Assembly: GCF_016907495.1 (NCBI RefSeq)
Contig: NZ_JAFBCC010000001.1
Location: 1,302,001-1,366,000, forward strand
Direction of reading: 5' to 3'
DNA from: Arthrobacter tumbae
Lineage (GTDB): Bacteria; Actinomycetota; Actinomycetes; Actinomycetales; Micrococcaceae
DNA: 64,000 nt
Shown: piece by piece, positions 8,812 to 18,127 of the stretch
Position numbering within the stretch: position 1 is the stretch's first letter
Layout: each line of letters starts with the position of its first letter
Translations under genes and position numbers: made by a program
The notes under the pieces: model-generated
Databases searched by the model: none
What the model was told of the DNA's origin: nothing
What the model saw: the letters and a program-made list of their open reading frames with translations, nothing else

Positions 8812-10782
8812 CTACGCCTGGCGCACCAACGCGTACCCGAACGACTCCAGGTGCACCTTGTCCACGGCCTCCCCGCTGAGCAGGTCCGTTCCGGACACCT
8901 CGACGGCGACGGCGTCAACCCCGTGATTGATCAGCGTCACCACGTCGCCGCGCTGCGCTACCTCCACCAGCTCCGGCAGCCCTTCAAGCACGGGCACGAC
9001 GCCGGCACCTGCGAACACGTGCGCGCTCACCAGGCGGGCGCCGTCGTCGTCCGGCACTGTTGCGAGATAGTAGGCGCGGCCGGCTCCGGCCGCGCGTGCG
9101 GTGAAGGCCGGCAGCCCCTCGGTGCGTCCGCTGCTGAAGGGAGCGAGCACCTCCGCGTCGACTGCGGCGATCTCCTCGGCCAGGTACAGGCCGTCGAAGG
9201 TTTCCGAACCGAACGTGACAGGGGCCGTGCGCTGGCCCGGGGTGGACGACGGCGGCACCAGGGCCCCGAATTCCTCCAGTGTGACACCGAGCAGAGGGCC
9301 CAGTTGGGTGAGGTACCCGCCCTCGCGGAAGCGGTCATGCTCGTCGACGACGTCGCTGAACGCGGTCACCAGCAGGTGCCCGCCGCCCTCGGCGAAGCTC
9401 GTGAGGTTCGCCGCTCCATCTTCCTTGAGCAGGTACAGCTGCGGCGCGACGACGACGGCGTACTGCGCCAGATCCGACGTCGGCTGCACGAAGTCCACCT
9501 GTACGTGCCGGCGGTGAATGGCGTTGTACCAGCGCTGCACACACTCGACGTAGTCGAGGACAACCGGGTGGTCCGGGTTCTCGATCGCCCACCAGTTCTC
9601 CCAGTCGAAGACGATGGCCACGCGGGCGTCCTTCGAGCCGACCGGCAGCGCGGGCAGCGACGCGAGATCCTCACCCAGCTGGACAACCTCACGCCAGGTA
9701 CGGGTGGACGTGCCGGCGTGCGGCAGCATAGCGGAGTGAAACTTTTCGGCGCCCGCGCGGGACTGCCGCCACTGGAAGAACAGGATGCCATCGGCTCCAC
9801 GGCCGACACTCTGCATGGACAACGCCTGCATCTGCCCCGGCGCCTTGGGGGCGTTAGTGGGCCGCCAGTTGAGCGCGTTCGTGGACTGTTCCATGAGCAG
9901 CCACGGGGTGTCCGGCTTGAAGGAGCGCATCAGGTCGCGCTGGAAGGCCCCGGCACGGAAGCTCTCGGCCTCGTTGGGGTCCGGGTAGCAGTCGTCGGAG
10001 ATGACGTCCATCTCCGCCGCCCATTCCCAGTAGTTGGCGGGCTTGAAGGCGCCCATGAAGTTGGTCGTCACGGGCTGGGTGGCCCCGGCGGCGCGGATGA
10101 TGTCCCGCTCCATCCGGTAGCACTCGAGCAGCATGTCGGATGTGAAGCGCCGGAAGTCGAGCAGCTGGCCGGGATTGTGGCTATAGGGAGCCTTGCGCGG
10201 CGGGAAGACGTGGTTGAAGGACTCGTAGTGCTGCGCCCAGAACCACGTTCCCCAGGCAGCGTTCAACTCCTCGAGCGTGCCGTACTTACGCTCCAACCAG
10301 ACGCGGAACGCATCGCGGGCCGAATCGGAATAGTCCAGGTTGAGGTGGCAGCCGTACTCGTTGTTGACGTGCCACAGCACCACAGCCGGGTGATCCACGT
10401 ATCGCTCGGCGAGTCGCTGCACCAGGGCCGAGGCCAGACGGCGGTACGACGGCGACGACGGCGCGTAGTGCTGCCGGCTTCCGTGCCAGTACGGTGCGCC
10501 GTTCTCATCGCTTGCGAGGATGTCCGCGTAGGCGACGGTCATCCACGGCGGGGGCGACGCCGTCGCGGTGGCAAGGTCCACCGCAATACCGCCCTCGTGG
10601 AGCAGATTGATGACGCGGTCGAGCCACTCGAAGTCGTAGACGTCCTCCGCGGGCTGGATCCGCGACCACGCGAAGATGCCGAGGCTCACCATGGTGACCC
10701 CGGCTTCCTTCATCCGCTCGACATCTTCCGGCCAGACCGATTCCGGCCACTGCTCAGGGTTGTAATCGCCGCCGTAATGCAC
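8812..10782 (-). CDS. Beta-galactosidase, glycoside hydrolase family 42
   Basis: 656 aa cytoplasmic GH42 enzyme that removes beta-galactosyl residues. In this context the likely source is galactan or arabinogalactan side chains of rhamnogalacturonan I. The TIM barrel begins MHYGGDYNPEQWP. The acid/base is Glu142 in WHVNNEYGCH and the nucleophile Glu298 in WLLMEQSTNALNW; a trimerisation domain and small C-terminal domain follow. Last gene of the importer-yesL-GH42 operon, 27 nt after yesL. The same neighbours occur in the Bacillus yes locus (yesOPQ, yesL, yesZ), which suggests a YesZ-like role. Confidence 0.93.
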   Translation of the reverse strand: MHYGGDYNPEQWPESVWPEDVERMKEAGVTMVSLGIFAWSRIQPAEDVYDFEWLDRVINLLHEGGIAVDLATATASPPPWMTVAYADILASDENGAPYWHGSRQHYAPSSPSYRRLASALVQRLAERYVDHPAVVLWHVNNEYGCHLNLDYSDSARDAFRVWLERKYGTLEELNAAWGTWFWAQHYESFNHVFPPRKAPYSHNPGQLLDFRRFTSDMLLECYRMERDIIRAAGATQPVTTNFMGAFKPANYWEWAAEMDVISDDCYPDPNEAESFRAGAFQRDLMRSFKPDTPWLLMEQSTNALNWRPTNAPKAPGQMQALSMQSVGRGADGILFFQWRQSRAGAEKFHSAMLPHAGTSTRTWREVVQLGEDLASLPALPVGSKDARVAIVFDWENWWAIENPDHPVVLDYVECVQRWYNAIHRRHVQVDFVQPTSDLAQYAVVVAPQLYLLKEDGAANLTSFAEGGGHLLVTAFSDVVDEHDRFREGGYLTQLGPLLGVTLEEFGALVPPSSTPGQRTAPVTFGSETFDGLYLAEEIAAVDAEVLAPFSSGRTEGLPAFTARAAGAGRAYYLATVPDDDGARLVSAHVFAGAGVVPVLEGLPELVEVAQRGDVVTLINHGVDAVAVEVSGTDLLSGEAVDKVHLESFGYALVRQA

Positions 10783-10809
10783 GGTGTTCCTTTCGGGAGT
10801 GTTGGAAAA

Positions 10810-11436
10810 TCAGCGCTTACGCTCGCGTTCCTTCACAACGAGCACAGCGAAAACAAGGCAGCCCATTCCGGGCACGATCAGCGGCGGCAACTGCCAGGTC
10901 ACGACGACGGTCAGCGCCAGTGCGACAAGCAGCGGGACAATCGCGCCCGGGTCCGAGGCAAAAGCCTGCACCCCGTCCCGCACTGCCTGCCGCCACCCCT
11001 TTTCGGGCGTCCAGCGGACCGCCGACTGCAGCAGCGCCAGCGCGAACCCGGCCAGGGCCACGATCCCGACGGCGAACACCGCCTGCCAGCCGGGCAGCAC
11101 CTGTGTGCCTGCGAGCAGGAGGTTGAAGAGCAGGACCAAGGCGAGCGCCGTCGTCGTCAATCCCACCACCCAGCCGGTGCGGAGGGCGGACAGGAAATCC
11201 ACCCACCACTGGCCGAGCGTGGAACGCTCGGCCAGTAGGTAGCGGTGGAGGTGCCGGTTGGAGGCTGCGATCGCCGCGGGGAGCGTGATCAGCAGCAGGC
11301 CGCCGGCGACGGTGAGAATCCCTATCCACAGCACTTCCGCGAACAGCGCGAACTTCCCCTCGGCACCCGGCCACTTGAGCTGGGTGCCGTCTGGTTGGGG
11401 TCGTTCGCGCCGTTTGCGGACGCTGCGGGGTGTCAT
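10810..11436 (-). CDS. YesL-family (DUF624) membrane protein
   Basis: 208 aa integral membrane protein with about five hydrophobic segments (for example VLWIGILTVAGGLLLITLPA and the pair near residues 150-195). DUF624/YesL proteins accompany carbohydrate ABC importers in pectin and oligosaccharide loci; their role is unproven. Its ATG overlaps the stop of the upstream permease (ATGA), so translation is coupled to the importer. Confidence 0.85.
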   Translation of the reverse strand: MTPRSVRKRRERPQPDGTQLKWPGAEGKFALFAEVLWIGILTVAGGLLLITLPAAIAASNRHLHRYLLAERSTLGQWWVDFLSALRTGWVVGLTTTALALVLLFNLLLAGTQVLPGWQAVFAVGIVALAGFALALLQSAVRWTPEKGWRQAVRDGVQAFASDPGAIVPLLVALALTVVVTWQLPPLIVPGMGCLVFAVLVVKERERKR

Positions 11437-12338
11437 CCCTTCAGGCCCTGGGTGGCGACGCCGTCGACAAGGAACCGCTGGAAGATAACGAAGAACAGCA
11501 TGACCGGCAGCAGTGCCAGCACCGCGATCGCGACCGTGGCGCCGTAATCGGAACCACTGGTTTGGTCATTGAACACCCGCAGTGCCAGCGGCAACGGGTA
11601 GTTGTCCGGCGAGTTCAGGTACAGCAGGGGGCCGAGGAAGTCGTTCCAGCTCCAGATGAACGCGAAGATCGACGAGGTGATGAGCGCCGGCTTGATCAGC
11701 GGAATGGTGATGGACCAGAAGATGCGCCAGTGTCCACACCCGTCGATGCGGGCTGCCTCGTCGAGTTCCTTGGGCAGGTTCCGGATGAACTGGACCATGA
11801 GGAAGACGAAGAACGCTTCGGTGGCCAGGAATTTGCCAACCAGGAGGGGGAAGAAGGTGTCGATCATCCCGAGGTTACGGAAGATCATGTACTGGGGAAT
11901 GATCAGCACGTGGAACGGGAGCAGGAGCGTGCCGATCATCATGGTGAAGAACAGCGGGCGGCCCTTGAAGTTCAGGCGGGCGAACGCGTAGGCAGCCATC
12001 GAGGAGGAGATAACTGTGCCGATCACCGCGCCGATGCCGAGGATGGTTGAGTTCCAGAAGAACTTCCAGGTGGGAATACCGGCGACGCCCTCCATGACCT
12101 TGAAGAAGTTGTCGAAAGTGGGGTTCTCCGGCAGGAAGCTGTTGTTCGCACCGAACTCGGCGCTGGGCTTGAACGAAGCCGAGATCATCCACAGGAGCGG
12201 ATAGAGCACGACGGCGGTCAGAAGCACAATGCCGATGATCCAGGCCACCGTGGCCGCAGTCTTTCGCCGGGGCTGCCGGCGCTTACGCGTCGGCTGGACC
12301 GGCGGCACAGCTGTCGGGTTGGTTTCGATAGTGGTCAC
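11433..12338 (-). CDS. Sugar ABC transporter permease, MalG type
   Basis: 301 aa, six predicted membrane helices. The cytoplasmic coupling loop EAARIDGCGHWRIFWSITIP contacts the ATPase. The C-terminus, RFLVDGVATQGLKG, is typical of MalG-like permeases. The start overlaps the upstream permease stop by four bases. No ATP-binding subunit is encoded in the operon, so a shared MsmK/UgpC-type ATPase elsewhere is expected, as is usual for this importer class. Confidence 0.92.
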   Translation of the reverse strand: MTTIETNPTAVPPVQPTRKRRQPRRKTAATVAWIIGIVLLTAVVLYPLLWMISASFKPSAEFGANNSFLPENPTFDNFFKVMEGVAGIPTWKFFWNSTILGIGAVIGTVISSSMAAYAFARLNFKGRPLFFTMMIGTLLLPFHVLIIPQYMIFRNLGMIDTFFPLLVGKFLATEAFFVFLMVQFIRNLPKELDEAARIDGCGHWRIFWSITIPLIKPALITSSIFAFIWSWNDFLGPLLYLNSPDNYPLPLALRVFNDQTSGSDYGATVAIAVLALLPVMLFFVIFQRFLVDGVATQGLKG

Positions 12339-13321
12339 TTTGAGTCACCTCCGTAGTGCACCCAGCTCTTGGAGGTGCGGAAAAGGATGAACGCGAGGAT
12401 GCCTACGGCGATCAGGAGTACCCAGGCCATCGCCGAGGCGTAACCCATCTGGTTGTTCGTGAACGCTCGGGTGTAGAGGTAGACGGTGTAGAAGTTGGTG
12501 GCGCCGGCAGGGCCGCCGGTTCCGGAGCCGATGATGTAGGCGGAGGCGAAGATCTGGAACGCGCCGATCATTTCGAGCAGCAGGTTGAAGAAGATCACCG
12601 GAGAGAGCATCGGCAGGGTGACGCTGAGGAACTTGCGCCATGCCTTCGCGCCGTCCACTGACGCCGCTTCATAAAGCTCGGCTGGAACTTGCTTCAGGCC
12701 GGCCAGGAAGATGACCATCGGGGCGCCGAACTGCCACACCGCGAGGAGGATCATCATTGGCATGATCAGGGCCGGCACACCGACCCAACCGCCGAGGTTG
12801 ATACCGAAGAGGCTCAGACCGCTGTCCACCGGACCGTCGGCGGAGAACATGGCCCGCCACACGATCGCGATGCTGACCGATGCGCCGATCAGGCTCGGCG
12901 CATAGAACGCCGACCGGAAGAACCCGGTGCCCCTGGTCTTGTAGTTCAGCAGCATCGCCACACCGAGTGCGGCTGCCAGCTTGATCGGTGTGCCGACGAG
13001 GACGTAGATCATGGTGATCTGGACGGATCCCCAGAAGACGGTGTCTCCGGCCATCCGTTCGAAGTTGCCCAGGCCGGTCCACTCGGGGGCCGTGAACAGG
13101 TTGTAGTCGGTGAACGCAAGGTACAGCGAATACAGCATCGGGCCCAGGGTAAGTGCGAAAAGCCCGATCAACCATGGGGAGAGGAAGAGGTAGCCCGCGA
13201 CGTTCTCCCCGTTGTTTTTGCGTCTGGGCTGCCCGCCCGTCCGGCGGTTGCCCGCCGGACGGGCGCCGGGTTCGGCGGTATTGCGGGTGTGTGTTGGCGC
13301 GTGCGCCGATCCCGTGGTCAT
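12335..13321 (-). CDS. Sugar ABC transporter permease, MalF type
   Basis: 328 aa with a proline/arginine-rich N-terminal tail, then six membrane helices. The coupling loop EAASVDGAKAWRKFLSVTLP is present. It follows the solute-binding protein gene by 38 nt and overlaps the next permease start. Together these encode a CUT1-family oligosaccharide importer. Confidence 0.92.
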   Translation of the reverse strand: MTTGSAHAPTHTRNTAEPGARPAGNRRTGGQPRRKNNGENVAGYLFLSPWLIGLFALTLGPMLYSLYLAFTDYNLFTAPEWTGLGNFERMAGDTVFWGSVQITMIYVLVGTPIKLAAALGVAMLLNYKTRGTGFFRSAFYAPSLIGASVSIAIVWRAMFSADGPVDSGLSLFGINLGGWVGVPALIMPMMILLAVWQFGAPMVIFLAGLKQVPAELYEAASVDGAKAWRKFLSVTLPMLSPVIFFNLLLEMIGAFQIFASAYIIGSGTGGPAGATNFYTVYLYTRAFTNNQMGYASAMAWVLLIAVGILAFILFRTSKSWVHYGGDSK

Positions 13322-13359
13322 AGCCTGCTCCTAATAGCGGTGATAGCTAAGGTCGGTGT

Positions 13360-14658
13360 TCAGCTGCCGAGCGTAACGGCAGCCTCGTCGAAGAACTGCT
13401 GCGCGGCTTCTTCAGGAGTGATCGCATCCAGACCGATCGAGGTGCCGAGCGTCAGGAAGGTGTTTTCGAGTGCGCCGTAGCCCACGATCGGAGCTGCAGG
13501 GGGCTCGCCGATGCGGTCAGCGACCGAGTCCAGGTACTCCTTGACCTCAAGCTCAGGGCCTTCGAGGGCGGCACCTTCGAGGGCGGTCTCCGAAGCGGGG
13601 ACACCCAGGGAAGCGCCGAAGATCTCGCCGACCTCAGGGCTGTTGATCAGGAACTCAACGAAGGCCACCGCTGCTTCAGGGTGCTCGGTCTGAGCTCCTA
13701 CGGCGTGCAGCATGGAGGGCTTCTGGTAGAGGTCCTTCACCGAAGGATCGCTGGTGGGCGGAGCCAGGATGGTCAGGTCCTCAGCACCGGTGTCTGCCAG
13801 GTAGCCGCCCATAAAGTTGGACCAGGTCATTTCGCTTGCGGTGAGGTTGGAACCGAAGCCTGACTTCGGAGCCACTTCCTCCAGCTTGCGGCCTGGAATC
13901 ACGGCGTCGCCCGTCCGCAGCTCCGCGGTGCTGCCCCAGAACTCAGCCAGTTCTTCCTGAGTGAAGTTCAATTGGCCTTCCTCGGTGAAGAGTTCGCGAC
14001 CTTCCTGGCGAAGCTTCAGCTCGAAGTTCTGGATGCGGCCGGTGTAATCGGTGCCGCCCCAGATTTCGTCGCCGGCTTCACTAACGCTGGCCATGTAGGC
14101 CTCGTAGTCCTCCCAGGAGGTGCCGCCTTCGTAGCCCTCGACGCCGGCCTGCTCGATCAATGCCGGGTTCTCGAAGAGCGACCAGGCGTTGTACCCGGTG
14201 GGTACTGCGAGGGTCTGATCCTCAAGCTTGCCGGTGGCGAGCAGCGTCTCGTCGATGGAGTCGGTGGTCAGGCCGTTGCCCTCGTACTCGGTCAGATCCA
14301 TCAGCAGGCCGTTCTGACCGTACTGGCGCAGGTAGCTGTAGTCGAACTGCATGACATCCGGAAGCCCGCCGCCTGCTGCTTCGGTCTGGCGCTTCTCCCA
14401 GTACGCGGGGAAGTCCATGAAGGTTCCGTTGACGTCGATGTTCGGGTTTTCTTCCTCGAACAGTGCGATCGCCTCGTTGTAACGCTCAGCGCGGTCCTCG
14501 TTACCCCACCAGGTGAAGTTGAGGGTGACTTCCTCATTCGGGTCAGGGGTGCCGCCGGCTTCGCCGCCGCCATTGCCGCCGCACGCAGTCAGCATGAGAG
14601 CTGCCGCCATGGTGACCGCTACGCCGGACCCGGCGCGTCGTGAAAGTTTTTTGAACAT
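13360..14658 (-). CDS. Extracellular sugar-binding lipoprotein of ABC importer
   Basis: 432 aa. A lipoprotein signal peptide ends in LMLTAC (Cys26 is the lipidated residue), followed by a glycine-rich linker and a family 1 solute-binding fold beginning VTLNFTWWGNEDRAERYNEA. First gene of the operon SBP-permease-permease-yesL-GH42. GGAGGA lies about 8 bases before the ATG. The 185-bp region upstream holds two palindromes (14733 and 14759) shared with the lyase and rhamnose promoters, which suggests rhamnogalacturonan oligosaccharides as ligand. Confidence 0.92.
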   Translation of the reverse strand: MFKKLSRRAGSGVAVTMAAALMLTACGGNGGGEAGGTPDPNEEVTLNFTWWGNEDRAERYNEAIALFEEENPNIDVNGTFMDFPAYWEKRQTEAAGGGLPDVMQFDYSYLRQYGQNGLLMDLTEYEGNGLTTDSIDETLLATGKLEDQTLAVPTGYNAWSLFENPALIEQAGVEGYEGGTSWEDYEAYMASVSEAGDEIWGGTDYTGRIQNFELKLRQEGRELFTEEGQLNFTQEELAEFWGSTAELRTGDAVIPGRKLEEVAPKSGFGSNLTASEMTWSNFMGGYLADTGAEDLTILAPPTSDPSVKDLYQKPSMLHAVGAQTEHPEAAVAFVEFLINSPEVGEIFGASLGVPASETALEGAALEGPELEVKEYLDSVADRIGEPPAAPIVGYGALENTFLTLGTSIGLDAITPEEAAQQFFDEAAVTLGS

Positions 14659-14732
14659 CTTTGTCCTCCTGGGAACGGCTCAGATTTGAGGTGAAGCTCT
14701 TCGGGCCGCTGGTACAGTGGTGTACATCACGG

Positions 14733-14744
14733 GAAAGCGCTCTC
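14733..14744. promoter_or_regulatory. Candidate LacI operator (GAAAGCGCTCTC)
   Basis: Near-perfect palindrome in the divergent promoter region between the importer operon and the esterase. One symmetric pair differs from the perfect site upstream of the PL11 lyase (34136-34147), suggesting that one regulator controls both. Confidence 0.55.
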
Positions 14745-14758
14745 CATCGAGAGTAAAT

Positions 14759-14770
14759 TGAATCGTCTCA
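14759..14770. promoter_or_regulatory. Weak candidate rhamnose-type operator (TGAATCGTCTCA)
   Basis: Differs by one base from the site upstream of rhaM (TGAATCGTTTCA, 39302) and by two from the perfect palindrome upstream of rhaI (40581). It lies 14 bp from the GAAAGCGCTCTC site, so the importer/esterase region could respond to two regulators. Confidence 0.35.
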
Positions 14771-14844
14771 ATGCGCAAGGCCTACTCCTAGAATAATGTG
14801 AGCTGTGATACTTCCGAGACACAATGAGCGAAGGAATTCTTCAG

Positions 14845-15831
14845 ATGCCGCAGTTTGACCTCCCTCTCCGCGAACTCGAGCAGTACGCGCCGGATCGCGC
14901 CGAACCCGCCGATTTTGACACGTTCTGGGAGAAGACCCTTGCCGAGACTGCGGCCTTCTCACTCGATGCCCGGTTCGACGAGGTCGATGCCGGCTATTCC
15001 GAGCTGGTCACCGAGGATGTCACCTTCGCGGGGTACGGCGGGCACCCCATCAAGGGGTGGATGCTCCGGCCGCGCTCAGCCTCAGGTCCGCTGCCTACCG
15101 TTGTCACCTACATCGGTTACGGCGGCGGAAGGAGCCTCCTCGGCGAGTGGACCGCCATCCCAAGCACCGGCGTCGCGCATTTCGTCATGGACCTGCGCGG
15201 GCAGGGCGCCGGGCACCGCAGCGGCGACACTCCCGACCCCGGCGTGAGCGGGCCCCACTTCGGCGGGCACCTGACGCTCGGCATTGAATCCCCCGAGACC
15301 TATTACTACCGGCGGCTGTTCACGGACGCGGTGCGTGCCGTCGAAGCGGCACAGGCGCACCCATTCGTTGACGCTTCGCGGGTGCTGATCTCCGGCGGCA
15401 GTCAGGGCGGGGCGATTGCCCTCGCGTCTGCGGCCCTGTCCCCCGTCTTCCTTGAGCACGCGCCGCTGGGCGTGATCGTGGATGTGCCGTTCCTTTCCCA
15501 CGTCCGGCGTGCAACGGAGATCGTCAACACCGCACCGTACAGCGAGCTGGTGCGCTACCTCGGTGTCCAGCGCGGCCGCGAGGAAGAAATCTTCAGCACG
15601 CTGGGCTATTTCGACGGCGTCAACTTCGCCGCCCGCGCCACCATGCCGGCGCTCTTCTCGGTGGGCCTGCTCGACGACGTCTGCCCGCCCTCGTGCGTCT
15701 ACGCCGCGTACAACGCCTACGCCGGTCCGAAGTTGATGAACGTCTTTCCCTATAACGGGCATGAGAATGGCGGGGCGGTCCAGGCGGCAGAGCACATCCG
15801 GTTCCAGCGTGAGGTGTTCGCTTCGGCCTAG
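14845..15831 (+). CDS. Acetylxylan esterase / cephalosporin-C deacetylase family (AXE1)
   Basis: 328 aa carbohydrate esterase family 7-type alpha/beta hydrolase. It starts MPQFDLPLRELEQY, the usual family start, and AAGGA lies nine bases upstream, so ATG 14845 is preferred over 14824. The nucleophile is Ser186 in SGGSQGG; the Asp and His of the triad lie in LLDDVCPP and the C-terminal NGHENGG. It removes acetyl groups from sugars and has no signal peptide, so it acts on imported oligosaccharides. Divergent from the importer operon and probably co-regulated, as YesT accompanies the yes genes. Confidence 0.9.
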   Translation: MPQFDLPLRELEQYAPDRAEPADFDTFWEKTLAETAAFSLDARFDEVDAGYSELVTEDVTFAGYGGHPIKGWMLRPRSASGPLPTVVTYIGYGGGRSLLGEWTAIPSTGVAHFVMDLRGQGAGHRSGDTPDPGVSGPHFGGHLTLGIESPETYYYRRLFTDAVRAVEAAQAHPFVDASRVLISGGSQGGAIALASAALSPVFLEHAPLGVIVDVPFLSHVRRATEIVNTAPYSELVRYLGVQRGREEEIFSTLGYFDGVNFAARATMPALFSVGLLDDVCPPSCVYAAYNAYAGPKLMNVFPYNGHENGGAVQAAEHIRFQREVFASA

Positions 15832-15855
15832 CCCCCTGGGAAGTCCTAAACCCTG

Positions 15856-15921
15856 GGAAGTTTTGCGCAGATATGGCGGGTTCGGATGCCCTCGGACTCA
15901 CCGAAGCTGCACGAATCTTCC
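15856..15921. repeat. Hairpin repeat family 2, copy 1
   Basis: The arms GGAAGTTTTGCGCAG (left) and CTGCACGAATCTTCC (right) are inverted with three mismatches over a 66-nt span. The left arm and the adjacent ATATGGCGGGTTC are nearly the same as the copy at 31470. It lies between the esterase stop and the next gene on the same strand. Confidence 0.6.
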
Positions 15922-15941
15922 GAAACGTGGATCATTGAGCG

Positions 15942-17030
15942 GTGCCCGATACTCCCCCGCCGCCACAGCCTGGCGATGTTCCTGAAACGCAACCCGGTAA
16001 CGTTCCCGAACTGGTCCTCGGCGTCGTCATTCCCCCGTCCCTCGACACTGCCACGGTGCAGGAGCTGACTGACAATCTCCCGCGTCTGCTCCGCGAGTCG
16101 TACCCGGGTGTCGGGTGGCGCATGGTGATAGCGGTCGAAACGCTCGACGGACGCGCGCCGTCGGAACTGCTGGAAACCGCGCGCGACCGGCTGCTGGACG
16201 AAGACTGGGATCTCGCCGTCGTCGTCAGCGACCTTGCACTCCGCAGCGGACGGAAGCCGGTGCTCACCCAAATCAGCCCCGTCCACAGGGTGGGGCTGAT
16301 TGCGCTGCCTGCGGTCCGCGCAGTGGGCCGCCGGGGAAACATGACGACGGCGGTTGCACGCCTCGTCGGGCCGCTGGCCGGCTGGGACGACGACGACGCG
16401 CCCGAAGACCGCGCCCGGCGCGCCCGCGAAATGGCCGACGACCTGCCCGACCACGCGGACGAAAACCCGATCCAGTTCACCGGACGGGTGGTCGCTGGGA
16501 ATGCCCGCGTGCTGCTCGGGCTCATCCTCGCGAACCGGCCGTGGCGCCTGGCGGTCACCCTCTCCCGGGCGCTGACCGCCGCTGCCGCAGCAGGCGTGGT
16601 GACCCTCGCGACAAGCGACCTCTGGCTGCTGGCCACCGCCTACGGTCCCCTGCGGCTCACTCTGCTGACCGTGCTTGCTGTCGGTGCCGTCACACTCACG
16701 CTCGTGATCGGCGCGGACCTGTGGGAACGTCCACGGCGACGGGTGGAGCGGGAGCAGGTAGCGCTGTTCAATCTCGCGACGACGGCGACCGTAGTGATCG
16801 GCGTCATCACCTTCTTCGGTGCGCTGTTCGTGCTGTCCTTCCTGGCAGCGGTGCTGCTGGTCGACGCGGGAGTGTTCGCCGCCGTCGTCGGTGAATCTGT
16901 GGGACTGACTGAGTACGCGCAGCTCAGTCTGCTGACCGCAGCCCTGGCGACCGTCGGCGGTGCACTGGGCGCGGGGCTGGAAAGCGACGACGTCGTCCGG
17001 GCCGCTGCGTTCACCCGCAACGACGTCTGA
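15942..17030 (+). CDS. Membrane protein of unknown function
   Basis: 362 aa, no family recognised. The N-terminal ~200 residues are soluble, with a proline-rich start and acidic stretches (GWDDDDAPEDRARR). They are followed by membrane segments at about 212-234, 238-258, 275-318 and 326-346. Start at GTG 15942 (MPDTPPPPQPGDVPE); no strong ribosome site is visible and later starts are possible. It stands alone, between a family-2 hairpin and a 75-nt repeat. Confidence 0.7.
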   Translation: MPDTPPPPQPGDVPETQPGNVPELVLGVVIPPSLDTATVQELTDNLPRLLRESYPGVGWRMVIAVETLDGRAPSELLETARDRLLDEDWDLAVVVSDLALRSGRKPVLTQISPVHRVGLIALPAVRAVGRRGNMTTAVARLVGPLAGWDDDDAPEDRARRAREMADDLPDHADENPIQFTGRVVAGNARVLLGLILANRPWRLAVTLSRALTAAAAAGVVTLATSDLWLLATAYGPLRLTLLTVLAVGAVTLTLVIGADLWERPRRRVEREQVALFNLATTATVVIGVITFFGALFVLSFLAAVLLVDAGVFAAVVGESVGLTEYAQLSLLTAALATVGGALGAGLESDDVVRAAAFTRNDV

Positions 17031-17062
17031 CGGTCGCAACGTCTACTTCGGCTCCTCACGCA

Positions 17063-17137
17063 GAGCAATCCGGACAAAATGGCGCACTATTTCGCTCCAT
17101 CCTTTCCGGATTGCTCAACCTAGTGTCCGGACTGCTC
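17063..17137. repeat. 75-nt intergenic element, copy A
   Basis: Left arm GAGCAATCCGGACA (17063). An inner copy of the opposite arm, TCCGGATTGCTC (17105-17116), pairs 12/12, and the right end TGTCCGGACTGCTC (17124-17137) pairs 13/14. It lies between convergent genes. Same length and layout as the elements at 29888, 34311 and 54151. Confidence 0.85.
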
Positions 17138-17149
17138 TTTTCCGGAAGG

Positions 17150-18106
17150 TCACCGGCTGCGGGACTGCTCATCACGCCAGCGATCAGGATGGTCTTCCAG
17201 TGCCACACGGTCCCAGCCACCGCCATCGGCGGCCGCCTGGTAGGTGGAGTGAAGGAATTGGCCCAACATACGGTCCGGATCTTCAGCGCTGCGTACAGCC
17301 TCGTACGGCAACAGGAACTGTCGGTACTCGGAGCTATAGAAAGCACCCGGCGGCATGACCGGATAGTCGGAGAAACCCTCTGGCTCAGGGTAGGCATAGG
17401 AGTAGAACGCGCCCTCGTCCCCGCCGCCGGGCCAGAATCCGCAACTGCTCAATTCCCGCGAGTAGCCCTCCAGCATCACCCAATCGCCGCAGTTCGGGGC
17501 ACCGCCCGGATGCGGCGGCGCCATACGCCCCGAAAACCTGGTGCAGGCCAGGTCCATCGCTCCCCAAAAGAAGTGGACCGGGCTGACCTTCCCGACAAAG
17601 TGCGACCGAAACTCGCCCAGGACCCGGCCGGCTTGGAGCAACTGACGCCAAAACAAGTGCGCCGCTTCGGCGTCGTAAGAGGCGTGTTCATAGTCTTCGG
17701 CGAACGGAATCGCCGGCTCAACCTCGTTTGGCCGCGATTGAATCTCCGCCTCAATCCCCAACTCAGCGAGGGCTTCCATGGTTTGGGCGTAGAAATCGGC
17801 GACCGGTTTTGGCTCCAGCGGCACAATTTTGCTCGAACCATTACTGCTGCGGATGACGAGCCGGTGATCGATGAAGTCGAACTCCATATCGAAGGTCCCG
17901 GCTCGGTACGGAATCCTTGATGTGGTCAGCCCCCTGGCGCTGACATAGAGCGTGACCTGCCACCAGTGGTTGAGCAGGGGTGCGTTCACCAGCCGGATCT
18001 TGCCCACAATCTGGGTCCACATGTGCAGGGTATCGCGGGTCGCTGTCCAATCCGCGACCCGCAATGAGGGCCATGTATCAGCGGTGGACATTTGTTTCGC
18101 GGTCAT
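17150..18106 (-). CDS. DUF5996 family protein
   Basis: 318 aa cytoplasmic protein of the family beginning with a WPSLRVADWTATRDTLHMW segment. Other landmarks are HWWQVTLYVSARGLTT, VHFFWGAMDLACTRFSGR and PPGAFYSSEYRQFLLPYEAV. No enzymatic function is known. AAGGAG precedes ATG 18106. It follows the flavodoxin-family gene by only 21 nt on the same strand, so it may be the last gene of the operon starting at 20111. Confidence 0.85.
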   Translation of the reverse strand: MTAKQMSTADTWPSLRVADWTATRDTLHMWTQIVGKIRLVNAPLLNHWWQVTLYVSARGLTTSRIPYRAGTFDMEFDFIDHRLVIRSSNGSSKIVPLEPKPVADFYAQTMEALAELGIEAEIQSRPNEVEPAIPFAEDYEHASYDAEAAHLFWRQLLQAGRVLGEFRSHFVGKVSPVHFFWGAMDLACTRFSGRMAPPHPGGAPNCGDWVMLEGYSRELSSCGFWPGGGDEGAFYSYAYPEPEGFSDYPVMPPGAFYSSEYRQFLLPYEAVRSAEDPDRMLGQFLHSTYQAAADGGGWDRVALEDHPDRWRDEQSRSR

Positions 18107-18127
18107 GTTTGCTCCTTACCGCTTCGG

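Noticed and set aside
8740..11238. 832-aa plus-strand open frame across GH42 and yesL
   Set aside because: Antisense to two well-supported genes, crosses their intergenic gap, and has no family features.
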